43,244 bases of DNA from VFZS01 sp964353255 (GCA_964353255.1 CAYGVJ010000028.1:1-43244); one strand, 5' to 3'; numbered from the stretch's first letter, positions 23,366-31,707 are shown. Made by a program: numbers and translations. Notes: generated by a model not told the origin, from the letters alone.

Positions 23366-24382
23366 ATGACGAGAACGTTTTGGCTGACCCTCGTAACAGT
23401 GGTCCTGGCGGCCTCACTGGCCGCCGACGATGGATCCGCTCGCATTTCCGGCCCGGTCCTGGGCTACGTTCTAGACGCCGAGTCCGCGGCGCTGCGGCCC
23501 ATCTTTGGCATCCCCGGCGCCGCGACGCTCGGCCCCGCTTTGGATCTCGGCGCCGAGGTTCACTCTGCCGCCGCGGCGCAGCAGGCCGGCTATGTACTGG
23601 CCGTGGTGGGGCCCGATCGCCGGGTGGTCCTCTACCACACTTCGGCCGGCGGACCGTCGGCGGTCGTGGTCGTTGACGCCCCGCCCGGACCGGAGCGCAT
23701 CGTGCTGAGTCCCAACGGAAGCGCCGCCGCTCTGCTCTACCGCGAGCAGATACTGGTGCTGACAGGCTTGCCGGCGGCCGCCGCGGTCAACAGCGCCATC
23801 AACCTGACGGAACTCCCCGCTGCCTTCACCGCGTGGGCCCTCAGTGACGACGGCGGCACAATCCTGGTGTCCACCCGCGTGGGCGAGGGCGAATCGGTTT
23901 ACCTGCTGGATGGCGCCGGTAACCTTCGCTCCCTGCTGTGCACGGGCCGCACCGCTGCGGTCGCGTTCTTCCACGGGGGCTCCGATGCGGTCGTCGCCGA
24001 CGGCCTTTCGAACACCGTCCACTGGATCCGCGACGCCGCGGGCGCGGCCACCGTGGTCCCTCTGGCCAGCGAGCAGGAGGGCATCCTGGCGCCCGTGGCG
24101 CTGGGCGTCTCGCGGGACAACCGCCGGGTCTTCGTGGCTAATGGCGGCTCGGGCAGCGTGGTCGCGCTGGACCTGGCGGGAGGCGCGCCGGGGCTGGTAA
24201 CGTGCGACTGCGCGCTCACCAGATTCGACCAGCTCCAGGGCAACGCCGTCTTCCGCCTGACGGATCCTTCGGGCGACCCGATGTGGCTGCTGGACGGCGA
24301 CGCGCCGGAAGCCCGCGTCGTGTTCGTGCCGCCGGAGCGTGCCGGCGCTGAATTAGTACCAGCCGGGGGAGGCCGAAAATGA
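23366..24382 (+). CDS. Exported beta-propeller-like protein
   Basis: 338 residues from ATG 23366, beginning with a signal peptide (MTRTFWLTLVTVVLAASLAADD). The rest is a run of blade-like beta repeats ('GYVLAVVGPDRRVVLYHTS', 'GPERIVLSPNGSAAALLYREQILVLTGL', 'FTAWALSDDGGTILVSTRVGEGESVYLLDGAGN', 'APVALGVSRDNRRVFVANGGSGSVVALDLAGG'), the YVTN/WD40-like pattern of periplasmic propellers. No catalytic motif is visible. The final codon overlaps the ATG of the next gene (ATGA at 24379-24382), so the two are translationally coupled. A ligand-binding or scaffolding role in the surface complex encoded here is inference. Confidence 0.65.
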   Translation: MTRTFWLTLVTVVLAASLAADDGSARISGPVLGYVLDAESAALRPIFGIPGAATLGPALDLGAEVHSAAAAQQAGYVLAVVGPDRRVVLYHTSAGGPSAVVVVDAPPGPERIVLSPNGSAAALLYREQILVLTGLPAAAAVNSAINLTELPAAFTAWALSDDGGTILVSTRVGEGESVYLLDGAGNLRSLLCTGRTAAVAFFHGGSDAVVADGLSNTVHWIRDAAGAATVVPLASEQEGILAPVALGVSRDNRRVFVANGGSGSVVALDLAGGAPGLVTCDCALTRFDQLQGNAVFRLTDPSGDPMWLLDGDAPEARVVFVPPERAGAELVPAGGGRK

Positions 24383-26829
24383 AACCGACGCGAACGTACC
24401 TGCTAGGCGCCGGGCTGGCCCTAATCGTCCTCCTGGGGAGCTTTGCACGCACCTGCTGGGCACAGGCCGCCCCAGCCGCCCCGGTGATCACGAGCCTGAA
24501 CCCGACTTCGGTCCTGGCTGGCGGTCCAAGTTTCACGCTGATAGTCACGGGGCAGAACTTCGGCACAAACTCTACAGTGATCTGGACCAACATCCAGACT
24601 TCGACCGCCACCTCGCTGGCCACTACCTACAGTCAAAGCACCGGGCAACTGAGCGCTACGGTCTTGGGAAGCTTTATCGTCAGCCCAGGTTTCGCGGCTA
24701 TCCAGATCATTAACACCTACCCGCCTAGCTACGGCTACCCGACTCCGTCCCGGTACTCCAGCACGGTGACCTTCACGATCGTCGCGCCGCCGGTCATTAC
24801 CAGCATCAACCCTAGCTCAACGACCGCCGGCTGCACCGGCGTCCTAGTGACCATCCTTGGCAGCGGCTTTGTGGGCGTGGACGGCGGCTCCGTGGTCGAG
24901 TGGGACAGCCTCTCTACTGGAACCCAGTACCTGCGCCCGACTTTCATCAACAGCGGCGAATTGAGGCTGGCAGTGCCCGACAGTTACGTGAAAACTGCGG
25001 ATACGGCCGCTATCCGCGTGATCAACCCCGGCTTAGTCGCCTCCAACTCGGTCGTTTTCACCATCAACCCGCCGCCCGCAATACAATCGCTCACCCCGAA
25101 CTCGGCTGTCGTCGGCGGAGCGCAGTTTATTTTCACCGTCACGGGATCGGGTTTCGTTCAGGGTTCGACCGTGCAGTGGAGCACCCTCAGCGGCTCAGTC
25201 ACCGACCTTGCGACCACCTTCGTGACGTCCACCCAGTTGCGCGCCACGGTCCCGGCCAGCCTGATCGGCACGGCGGGCACGGCCCGCATAACGGTCATTA
25301 ACCCGCCCTGCGGCGTGCTTTCCAACGTGGTTAACTTCGAGATTGTCGCCAAGCTCACTATCACTACGACCTCGTTGCCCAATGGCACGGTGGGGGTGGC
25401 TTATTCGGCACAGCTCGCGGCCGCCGGCGGTACGCAGCCTTATAGTTGGTCCGCCACCGGGCTGCCCGCTTGGCTCACCCTCAATGCGTCCACGGGCGTG
25501 CTCGCCGGCACGCCCACCGCGACGGGCGCATTCACTTTCACCGTCCGGGTAACAGATCGCTCGGAGAACCAAGCCACTGCGAGCTTCACCATCACAGTCA
25601 GCGCAGCACTCACTATAACCAGCGCCTCGCCGCTGCCCGGCGGGACGGTGGGGACCGCCTACTCGCAGACGCTCGCCGCCACGGGTGGCCTACAGCCCTA
25701 CAGTTGGTCCGCCACCGGCCTGCCCACCTGGCTCGCCCTGAACGCGTCCACCGGCGTGCTGAGCGGGACGCCTGCCGCCGCGGGAGCCTACAACTTCACC
25801 GTCCAGGTCACCGACGGCGCCAAGAGCACTACCAGCAAGGCTTTCAGCATCACCATCATCCAGGCGCTCACCATCCTGACGACGTCGCCGCTGCCGGGGG
25901 GCACGGTGGCCAGCAGTTACTCTCAGAAGCTCCTCGCCTTCGGTGGGGTGCAGCCTTACATCTGGGCGGTGTCCGCCGGTTCCGTCCCGCCGGGGCTGCG
26001 CCTGCTCGGCGACGCCGGCGACATCATGGGCACACCCACCACGGCGGGAACCTACAGCTTCACAGCGCAGGTCACTGACACTGCCAAGAGCGCGGTGACG
26101 AGAGCATTCACCATCTCCGTCGCCCCGTTCGGGTTGCCGAACGTGACGCTCTCGGGCCTGACCGACACCACACCGCCGACCCAGCAACCCAGAGTGCAAT
26201 TGGGCCTGGCCTCCGCCGCCCCGGCTGCCATTACCGGGCGGATCACGCTGACGTTCACCCCCGATGCCGTGGTGTCCGGGGACAATCCGGCAGTGCAGTT
26301 CTCGACTGGCGGCAGGACCGTCGATTTCACCATTCCCGCCGGCGGCAACCGGGCCACGTTCGGCAATGCGGCAGATGTCGGGTTCCAGGCGGGTACCGTG
26401 GCAGGGACCATCACCCTAACCGTTCGCTTGCAGGCTGGCGGCGTTGATGTCACGCCCTCGCCAGCACCTACTGTCACAACGCGCGTCGCGCGGGCGGCGC
26501 CGGTGATCACCAGTGCGCAGGTGGTACGCAGCGGCGCAGGCTTCGAGGTCCGCATCATCGGCTACTCGACCCCGCGCCAGGTCACCTCCGCCACTTTCCG
26601 CTTCTCGGTCACGGGCGCCGACCTGCAAACGTCCGAGGTCACCGTCTCGGTGGACAGCGCCTTCTCCGGCTGGTTCGGCAGCGCCGCCGCCGGGCCGTTC
26701 GGCAGCGAGTTCCGCTACGTGCAGCCGTTCACAATGTCGGGCGACGCCACGGCGGTTACTGCGCTCACCGTCACCGTCACCCTGAGCAACGCCACCGGGA
26801 CCTCGGCGTCAGCCAGCGGCAGCTTCTGA
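24379..26829 (+). CDS. Large secreted IPT/TIG and putative-Ig repeat protein
   Basis: 816 residues with a signal peptide (MKPTRTYLLGAGLALIVLLGSFARTCWAQ). Three IPT/TIG domains come first (~36-325: 'PVITSLNPTSVLAGGPSFTLIVTGQNF', 'ITSINPSSTTAGCTGVLVTILGSGF', 'IQSLTPNSAVVGGAQFIFTVTGSGF'). Three He_PIG-type putative Ig domains follow (~330-580: 'LPNGTVGVAYSAQLAAAGGTQPYSWSATGLPAWL...' and two close copies). A C-terminal ~230-residue beta-rich region ('VQLGLASAAPAAITGRITLTFTPDA') is common to acidobacterial secreted proteins. No anchor motif is seen, so it is probably released or held by partners. It is the last gene of the plus-strand operon; a long inverted repeat lies just beyond its stop. Confidence 0.8.
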   Translation: MKPTRTYLLGAGLALIVLLGSFARTCWAQAAPAAPVITSLNPTSVLAGGPSFTLIVTGQNFGTNSTVIWTNIQTSTATSLATTYSQSTGQLSATVLGSFIVSPGFAAIQIINTYPPSYGYPTPSRYSSTVTFTIVAPPVITSINPSSTTAGCTGVLVTILGSGFVGVDGGSVVEWDSLSTGTQYLRPTFINSGELRLAVPDSYVKTADTAAIRVINPGLVASNSVVFTINPPPAIQSLTPNSAVVGGAQFIFTVTGSGFVQGSTVQWSTLSGSVTDLATTFVTSTQLRATVPASLIGTAGTARITVINPPCGVLSNVVNFEIVAKLTITTTSLPNGTVGVAYSAQLAAAGGTQPYSWSATGLPAWLTLNASTGVLAGTPTATGAFTFTVRVTDRSENQATASFTITVSAALTITSASPLPGGTVGTAYSQTLAATGGLQPYSWSATGLPTWLALNASTGVLSGTPAAAGAYNFTVQVTDGAKSTTSKAFSITIIQALTILTTSPLPGGTVASSYSQKLLAFGGVQPYIWAVSAGSVPPGLRLLGDAGDIMGTPTTAGTYSFTAQVTDTAKSAVTRAFTISVAPFGLPNVTLSGLTDTTPPTQQPRVQLGLASAAPAAITGRITLTFTPDAVVSGDNPAVQFSTGGRTVDFTIPAGGNRATFGNAADVGFQAGTVAGTITLTVRLQAGGVDVTPSPAPTVTTRVARAAPVITSAQVVRSGAGFEVRIIGYSTPRQVTSATFRFSVTGADLQTSEVTVSVDSAFSGWFGSAAAGPFGSEFRYVQPFTMSGDATAVTALTVTVTLSNATGTSASASGSF
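25371..26110 (+). repeat. Three ~245-base tandem coding repeats (putative-Ig domains)
   Basis: Copies begin near 25371, 25611 and 25861. The first two share long nearly identical DNA stretches around the 'QPYSWSATGLP' and 'LNASTGVL' codons (about 25436-25520 and 25691-25775), so duplication is recent or conversion is ongoing; the third has diverged. Confidence 0.5.
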
Positions 26830-26834
26830 GCCGG

Positions 26835-26976
26835 CTTCAGAGGGTCCTGAAAAAGGCCTTAGACAAGCTGAAGCATGTCCTACGTGGGCGTGCAAATGCT
26901 TGATTTGGCGTTGTGGGACATGCTTTAGCTTGTCGTCCTCGGGCCTTGAAGTAGGCCTTTTCCAGCACCCTCTTCA
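26835..26976. repeat. Long imperfect inverted repeat after the IPT/Ig gene
   Basis: The left arm (about 26835-26883) and right arm (about 26913-26976) pair in two blocks. GACAAGCTGAAGCATGTCC-TAC matches the complement of 26913-26934 at 20 of 22 positions. The outer block around 'CAGAGGGT', 'CTG' and 'AAAAGGCCT' matches the complement of the right end. The ~30-base centre is unpaired. It sits five bases after the stop and could end transcription, but its size suggests a dispersed mobile palindrome. The remaining ~165 bases to the M50-like gene show nothing I can name. Confidence 0.55.
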
Positions 26977-27142
26977 GCCTGCGCGAAGGACAGCGTGCCT
27001 GGGCACAAGTGCCGAAGCGGCAGCCTGGAGAGGCTGCGCCACAAGCCAACAGCGAAGTCAGGCTCCGACACAGTGAGAAACCCGGGCTAACCACCGTGTT
27101 GCCCCGTCCGCCGGGAGGCGCGAGCCAACCCCGGCGGGCGGG

Positions 27143-28246
27143 TCAGCCCGCGCTGCGGAAGCCGGCGACTACCAAGTAGAGCAGGTAAGCCAGCAACGCC
27201 AGCGAGATCAGAGCGCCGAGCTTGAAGAAGGCTTCCTTGGCGAACAGGGATAGCTGCCGTCCCAAGAGGGTCTCCAGGGCCGCGATCCATATCACCCCGC
27301 CATTGAGGCCACCGAGAGGAAGCAGGTTAAGAAGCCCTAGCGCAATACCCAGCAGGCCTATGAACACCTTGAACCGGTCCGGCTCGGCGGCATAGAGGTG
27401 GGCGACCAGCCCGGCGTACCCATTGCCCTGCGCTCCCCGGCGGCGGGGAATGAACTCCCCCTGGCGGCAGACCCAGCGCCAGAGCACGTTGAGCGCCTCA
27501 ACCGCGTCGCCGACCGCCCGGCCCATGGCAGCGCCAGGACCTAACCTGACGATTCGCACGGGCGCGCTCGCTTCGCGCAGGCCCGCCTCCTGCCAGGTCA
27601 CCGCCGTGGAGTGGGACACATCGGAGACGGGCGCGGGGCTGGCCGGGACCTCAAGAACGACGCGCTCGGAGCCGCGTTGGCACTCCAGTCGCAGGGGGCG
27701 GCCATAGGCCCGGGAGAGCACTCCGAGGAAGTCGCGCCAGGAGCGCACCTGAACCGCCGGGCCTCCGTAGCCAGCGGACACCACAACGTCGCCCGGTGTC
27801 AGTTGCGCGCGCTGGAAGGCGGAACCGGGGCGGCACCACCCGATCCGCGCGGGTTCTTCGAGGAACCGCGGCTCCTGGCGTCCGGAAAAGTAGAGCGCCG
27901 CGAAAACCAGTATTCCCACCACCAAAGAAGATTGGGGCCCCGCGGATAACAAGAAGACCTTCTGTGCTCCGACGAGGCGACTGAAGGACCTGTCTGTCGC
28001 CTCCTCGCCCTCCTCTCCGTGGAACCTCGTGTAGCCGCCGAGCAGGATCCAGCAGAGGCGGTACTCGGTTTCTCCCCACCGAACGCCCAGCATGCGGGGG
28101 CCGAATCCTAGCGCTACCTCCCGGATCGCCAAGCCCAACACCTGGCCCACGAGGGTCTGCGCCAGCACATAGACGAGCGTGTAGGCCTGAAAGACGAGGA
28201 TGATCTTCAGCCATCCGAAGGCGCCGTAGACAGCGACCAAGTCCAT
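27143..28246 (-). CDS. M50 (RseP-like) membrane protein lacking the catalytic residues
   Basis: About 367 residues from the ATG at 28246 (an in-frame TTG at 28279 is possible; neither has a good ribosome site). It aligns throughout with RseP/S2P: the first helix is followed by 'VALGFGPRMLGVRWGETEYRLCWILLGGYTRFHGEE', matching the family's 'FSIGFGP...TEYRLSxxPLGGYVKMxGE'. A PDZ-like part has 'LTPGDVVVSAGYGG', and the C-terminal helices include 'LGLLNLLPLGGLNGGVIW'. The zinc site HExxH is replaced by Tyr-Val-Leu-Ala-Gln (residues 26-30), and the third ligand in LDGG is Asn ('LNGG'). It should therefore be proteolytically inactive, perhaps a pseudoprotease that binds membrane substrates. It diverges from the CPBP gene across ~84 bases. 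Confidence 0.75.
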   Translation of the reverse strand: MDLVAVYGAFGWLKIILVFQAYTLVYVLAQTLVGQVLGLAIREVALGFGPRMLGVRWGETEYRLCWILLGGYTRFHGEEGEEATDRSFSRLVGAQKVFLLSAGPQSSLVVGILVFAALYFSGRQEPRFLEEPARIGWCRPGSAFQRAQLTPGDVVVSAGYGGPAVQVRSWRDFLGVLSRAYGRPLRLECQRGSERVVLEVPASPAPVSDVSHSTAVTWQEAGLREASAPVRIVRLGPGAAMGRAVGDAVEALNVLWRWVCRQGEFIPRRRGAQGNGYAGLVAHLYAAEPDRFKVFIGLLGIALGLLNLLPLGGLNGGVIWIAALETLLGRQLSLFAKEAFFKLGALISLALLAYLLYLVVAGFRSAG

Positions 28247-28329
28247 GCTGGCGGCCGCGCTCCTCCGCGGCGCGGGCAAAGCTGCATTGTATACTGGACT
28301 CCGACTCCCCCAGGGAGGCTGGGGAAACC

Positions 28330-29046
28330 ATGAGCGTAACGGCGACGGTAAGAGCGAAGAACGGCGAGGTCTTCTGGGGCTGGCGGGACGTCGGGTTTGT
28401 GTGGGTGATCTCGGTCGTCGCGTTTACCATACCCATGGCCGCCCTCACGGCCGTTGTGATGACCGCGACGACGAGTCCGGCGCCTCGGTATTCGATCTCC
28501 CTGCCGATGTTTGGAGTGATCTTCTGGGCGCTCCGCGCGCGCTTCCGGCGCAAGTACGATCGCCCGCTGTGGCGCTCGCTGGGGTGGGTGCGACCCAAGC
28601 TGAAGGTGCAGACCGCCGTCCTGCTGGGGCAACTGCTGGCGGTGAGCGTGGCGCTGGGCGGAGGGATGCTGGCGCTCACCGAACTGCGGACCTTTGCCCG
28701 CGGGCTGCTGGCGGATCCGGTCGCCTTCTGGTTCGGGTTCCTGCCCTGGAGTTCCGTGGGACCGGTCTGCGAAGAACTGTTCTACCGGGGCTTCCTCCAA
28801 CCGGTGCTGGTGCGCTCCTGGGGCGCGACGGCGGGGATCGGGCTCTGCGCCCTGGTGCTCAGCGGCACCAACCTGGCGCTGCTGGGCCTGCCGCCTCAGA
28901 CGCTGCTGCTGAATGTGTTGGTCAGCGTGGCTTTCGGCATAGTGCGCCACAAGACCGGCTCGACCATGGTGGTCGCCATCTCCCACGCGGCCTACAACGC
29001 CACCTTCTTCTTCGGCGCACTGCTGCTGGAGTTACTGGCGGGATGA
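28330..29046 (+). CDS. CPBP-family (Abi/Rce1-like) intramembrane protease homologue, motif 2 altered
   Basis: 238 residues with six or more hydrophobic segments. Motif 1 is intact: Glu148-Glu149...Arg153 in 'VCEELFYRGFLQPVL'. Motif 4 is intact: His219 and Asn223 in 'ISHAAYNA'. Motif 2, normally FxxxH ('SSLLFGLxHL'), reads 'VLSGTNLALLGL' and lacks the His. Rce1-type enzymes cleave CAAX-like or bacteriocin-related substrates within the membrane, and the motif 2 His is normally part of the active site, so activity is doubtful. The start is an ATG shortly after GGAGG-like sequence. It is transcribed divergently from the M50-like gene and may share its control region. Confidence 0.75.
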   Translation: MSVTATVRAKNGEVFWGWRDVGFVWVISVVAFTIPMAALTAVVMTATTSPAPRYSISLPMFGVIFWALRARFRRKYDRPLWRSLGWVRPKLKVQTAVLLGQLLAVSVALGGGMLALTELRTFARGLLADPVAFWFGFLPWSSVGPVCEELFYRGFLQPVLVRSWGATAGIGLCALVLSGTNLALLGLPPQTLLLNVLVSVAFGIVRHKTGSTMVVAISHAAYNATFFFGALLLELLAG

Positions 29047-29063
29047 GAGCGGGGGCGGTCCCG

Positions 29064-29084
29064 GTCCGCCCAGCCTGGGCGGAC
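29064..29084. terminator. Hairpin between convergent genes
   Basis: GTCCGCCCA (29064-29072) and TGGGCGGAC (29076-29084) form a perfect 9-bp stem with a 3-base loop, in the 76 bases between the convergent CPBP and PEP-CTERM genes. The placement fits a bidirectional terminator, though neither strand has a clear T-run. Confidence 0.4.
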
Positions 29085-29122
29085 GGCTGTCTGCTGAGAG
29101 CTTTCCCGGCGTTGTCCTGAGC

Positions 29123-29689
29123 TCAGCGCTTCGCGCGTCGGCGCACTACCAGGGCCAGCAGTCCCGCACCCAGCAAGGCCCACGTGGACGGCTCGGGAAT
29201 CACCGTGTATGACGCCTCGAATGCTACCCCGCCCGGAGTCAGCCCGGTGAAGACTACGTTCACGAAGAACTCGTCCCCCGGATCCAGGGCCTCACCTGCG
29301 GGCGCATAGAACGACACCTGGTTGCCGCTGATCACGCGGTCCCACAGCACCCAATCGTCTACGTTGGAGAATCGCGTTGAGTCATCAGACCCGCCGGGAT
29401 CCTCCGGCGGCGGCACCGAATTGATTGCCACCCCCGGTGGCAGATCGGTGAACGTGATGTGGAAATCGTGGATGGGAACCGGCCCATTCCAGTCGAGGGT
29501 GAATTGCCCAAGCCCGGGGATCCCCCACGAGTCCTGGTTTGGGTGGAGCCAATCGTTCTGGACCGACCATGCATGTCCATAGGGGTCAGTGCCACTGGCA
29601 CCTGACCCGCCCCAAGTCACCCCTGCGGACGCCGGGCCAACCAACAGCAAAATGCCGACGAGCATCACGGCGAGCATCACACGCCTCAT
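29123..29689 (-). CDS. PEP-CTERM sorting-signal protein
   Basis: 188 residues from the ATG at 29689, which begins a signal peptide (MRRVMLAVMLVGILLLVGPASA) and has AGGAAGGAG upstream. The body is a beta-rich, Gly/Asp/Trp-containing domain without a known catalytic motif. The C-terminus is a textbook PEP-CTERM signal: 'VIPEPSTWALLGAGLLALVVRRRAKR' (PEP motif, transmembrane helix, basic cluster). Such proteins are processed by exosortase and usually end in the exopolysaccharide matrix. No exosortase gene is in this window. It stands alone, convergent with the CPBP gene. Confidence 0.85.
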   Translation of the reverse strand: MRRVMLAVMLVGILLLVGPASAGVTWGGSGASGTDPYGHAWSVQNDWLHPNQDSWGIPGLGQFTLDWNGPVPIHDFHITFTDLPPGVAINSVPPPEDPGGSDDSTRFSNVDDWVLWDRVISGNQVSFYAPAGEALDPGDEFFVNVVFTGLTPGGVAFEASYTVIPEPSTWALLGAGLLALVVRRRAKR

Positions 29690-29952
29690 GATCTTGTAAC
29701 TCCTTCCTCTGCTGCTCCTGGGACAGCGCCCAGGCAAACCGTAGTATACACCGGGAAGGCGCTCAGTGAGAAAGAATTCTTGGACCTCAATCTCTTGTTG
29801 GGTACTGGACGCCCATGTCCTGTCGTACTAGGAGTACTGGAGCTTCCGGCCTACCGGGTGGTGCCACGCAGCCCTGACGGCTCAGATCTCCCCGCCCAGC
29901 GAGCCCAGCGCGAAGTGTCTTCTGTTGACATCGCTCCCGGTTCCGCCTCTTG

Positions 29953-30915
29953 TCAGCGCAAACCCCGCGGCGCGCTCAGCAGCCGCTCGAGGAACAGCTT
30001 GACGAATTGCGGCGCGTCCACCTCGGAAGCCACCCGCACCGGCCCGTTCGGATCCGCGCGCAGCAGCGTCATGCCGTAGGTGCGACCGGGCTGGCCGCGC
30101 GTTTCCACCTCGACCCGCCCCGCCACGGTGCGGATCAGATCCGGGCGGAAGGTCACCGCCACGGCCAGCGGGTCGTGTAGTATCGGCCTATGTTCCGGGC
30201 GCCCCTCCTGCCAGATGCGGATGAGCCGCCACAGAAACTTCACCGCCGGCAGCTCGGAGGCCTCGATCCGCTGCATGTCCTCTGCCCCAAGCTGGCACTG
30301 CATAGTGACATCCAACCCCACCACGGTGATGGGCAGCCCGGAGCCGAAAACGATGGCCGCGGCCTCCGGGTCTCGCTCGGTGTTGTACTCGACGCGCGGC
30401 GCCTTGAAGAACGCGCCGTTCATCAGCACCAGGCGCTCGATCTTATCGGCGATGCGCGGCTCGGCCCTGAGCGCCAGAGCCACGTTGGTCAGCGGCCCGT
30501 AGGCCAGCACGGTGATCTTCTCGGGCGCGCGCAGGCAGGTCTCGATCATTAACTCGATGCCGTTGCGGCGCTTCTCATCCGGCATGCGGTCGTTCGGCCC
30601 CAGAGCCGCGGCCTGGCGCACCGGCCCCGTGCTCGGCCGCGCCATCAGCGGCTGCTCGGCGCCCAGGCCGATTGGAATGTCGGTCCGGCCGTGAAGCTCC
30701 AGAATCTTCCAGGCCAGGTCAGCGCGCCGCTCGCGCTGCTGGAGCACCGTCACCACCGCGCGCACGTCCAGTTCCGGCGACCGGACCGCCAGGGCCAGCG
30801 CCAGCGCGTCGTCTATGTCGTCGCCAATATCCGTATCGAGAATCACCGGAATGGGCCGTTCGGCTGCGGCCAGCACCACGGAACCCAGCAGCATGAAGCC
30901 AAGTAAACGCAGCAT
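29953..30915 (-). CDS. Exported nucleoside hydrolase (IUNH family)
   Basis: 320 residues. A signal peptide (MLRLLGFMLLGSVVLAAAE) leads directly into the calcium-binding IUNH motif 'VILDTDIGDDIDDALALALA' (Asp27, 29, 32/33, 35/36). Other family features are 'ITVLAYGPLTNVALAL', 'LVLMNGAFF' and the late 'ILHDPLAVAVTF', whose His-Asp pair completes the active site. The family cleaves the N-glycosidic bond of ribonucleosides. A periplasmic location suggests scavenging of extracellular nucleosides, or action on another N-glycoside. The ATG at 30915 is 12 bases after the YkgJ-like gene's stop at 30928, so the two may share a transcript. Confidence 0.88.
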   Translation of the reverse strand: MLRLLGFMLLGSVVLAAAERPIPVILDTDIGDDIDDALALALAVRSPELDVRAVVTVLQQRERRADLAWKILELHGRTDIPIGLGAEQPLMARPSTGPVRQAAALGPNDRMPDEKRRNGIELMIETCLRAPEKITVLAYGPLTNVALALRAEPRIADKIERLVLMNGAFFKAPRVEYNTERDPEAAAIVFGSGLPITVVGLDVTMQCQLGAEDMQRIEASELPAVKFLWRLIRIWQEGRPEHRPILHDPLAVAVTFRPDLIRTVAGRVEVETRGQPGRTYGMTLLRADPNGPVRVASEVDAPQFVKLFLERLLSAPRGLR

Positions 30916-30927
30916 AGTTCGTCCTCC

Positions 30928-31707
30928 CTACGGTTCTACAACGCGTTCGACCGGCGCTTCCTTGACCGCCGCGGAAACCACCCGCAGAAAGTTGGAGAAC
31001 ACCTGCGGGCCGGGGAAGAAAGGCTGCCGCTTGGCGTGCCGCCCCGCCCACTCCAGGGCCAGCGGCAGCGGCAGCCACCGCGTGGACTGCTCCCCGAAGC
31101 CATCGCCGAACGTGTAAAGGATATCAGACAACTTCACCAGCAAAGGAACTTTCTGGATGGTATCGGGCCGGGGCTGGCGGCAGTTTTCCGCCGGCGAGCT
31201 GACCAGGTATTCACGGCAGGCCAGCGGGCGGTGCGGGTAGATGCTGCAGCGTTCCTCTTCCAGAAACGGGCACGGAAGCCCAAGCTTGAAATACTGCTCG
31301 CCAATCTTCCGCCGCGCGGCCAGCGTCTTCAGGCGCGCCGGTCTCCTCAGCCGTTCGAGCAGCCCGTGCTGCTCGAGTGCACCCAACGTCGCCCTGAAGC
31401 GCTCCCGCACTATGGCCTGGCGCTCCGGCGGCAAACTCTCCAGCAGCTCCGCGAGGTGGACCGCCTCAGGTTCGCCGAGGGGCACCAACTGGCGGCAGCA
31501 GGCGCCGCAACCGGCCTGGCAGTAGATGGTTTTGCCCGCCCGCAGGACTTTGTCCGCCGCCACACCCACCAGCGCATCGTCGAACGCCTGCAAAATGGGC
31601 AGCAGGTCCGCCAGCCGCAGCCGCGCGTCCGGAACCCGCGCGCTGGCCTCCAGGGTGTGCTCCCCCGCCACTACTTCGATCTTGAAGACCACCGCGGCGT
31701 CAGGCAT
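30928..31707 (-). CDS. YkgJ-family cysteine-cluster (putative Fe-S/zinc) protein
   Basis: About 259 residues from an ATG at 31707 that overlaps the 3' end of the upstream methyltransferase gene by eight bases; an adjacent ATG at 31710 is also possible. The CxxCGxCC cluster is seen as 'YCQAGCGACCRQLVPL', and further cysteines as 'LPCPFLEEERCSIYPHRPLACREYLV' plus 'ENC', the set that defines the YkgJ/UPF0153 family, thought to bind metal or an Fe-S cluster. The biochemical role is unproven; some members sit beside methyltransferases or protein-modifying enzymes. Overlap with the methyltransferase gene suggests a joint function. Confidence 0.8.
   Translation of the reverse strand: MPDAAVVFKIEVVAGEHTLEASARVPDARLRLADLLPILQAFDDALVGVAADKVLRAGKTIYCQAGCGACCRQLVPLGEPEAVHLAELLESLPPERQAIVRERFRATLGALEQHGLLERLRRPARLKTLAARRKIGEQYFKLGLPCPFLEEERCSIYPHRPLACREYLVSSPAENCRQPRPDTIQKVPLLVKLSDILYTFGDGFGEQSTRWLPLPLALEWAGRHAKRQPFFPGPQVFSNFLRVVSAAVKEAPVERVVEP

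Noticed and set aside
25371..26110. Regularly spaced DNA repeats that might suggest a CRISPR array
   Set aside because: The unit is ~245 bases and codes for putative-Ig domains in frame; there are no short identical repeats with unique spacers and no cas genes.
29817..29832. Complement reads CCTAGTACGACAGGAC, close to the sarcin-ricin loop of 23S rRNA
   Set aside because: The loop should read AGTACGAGAGGACC and be followed by conserved rRNA helices; similarity ends after about 14 bases on both sides, so no rRNA fragment is called.
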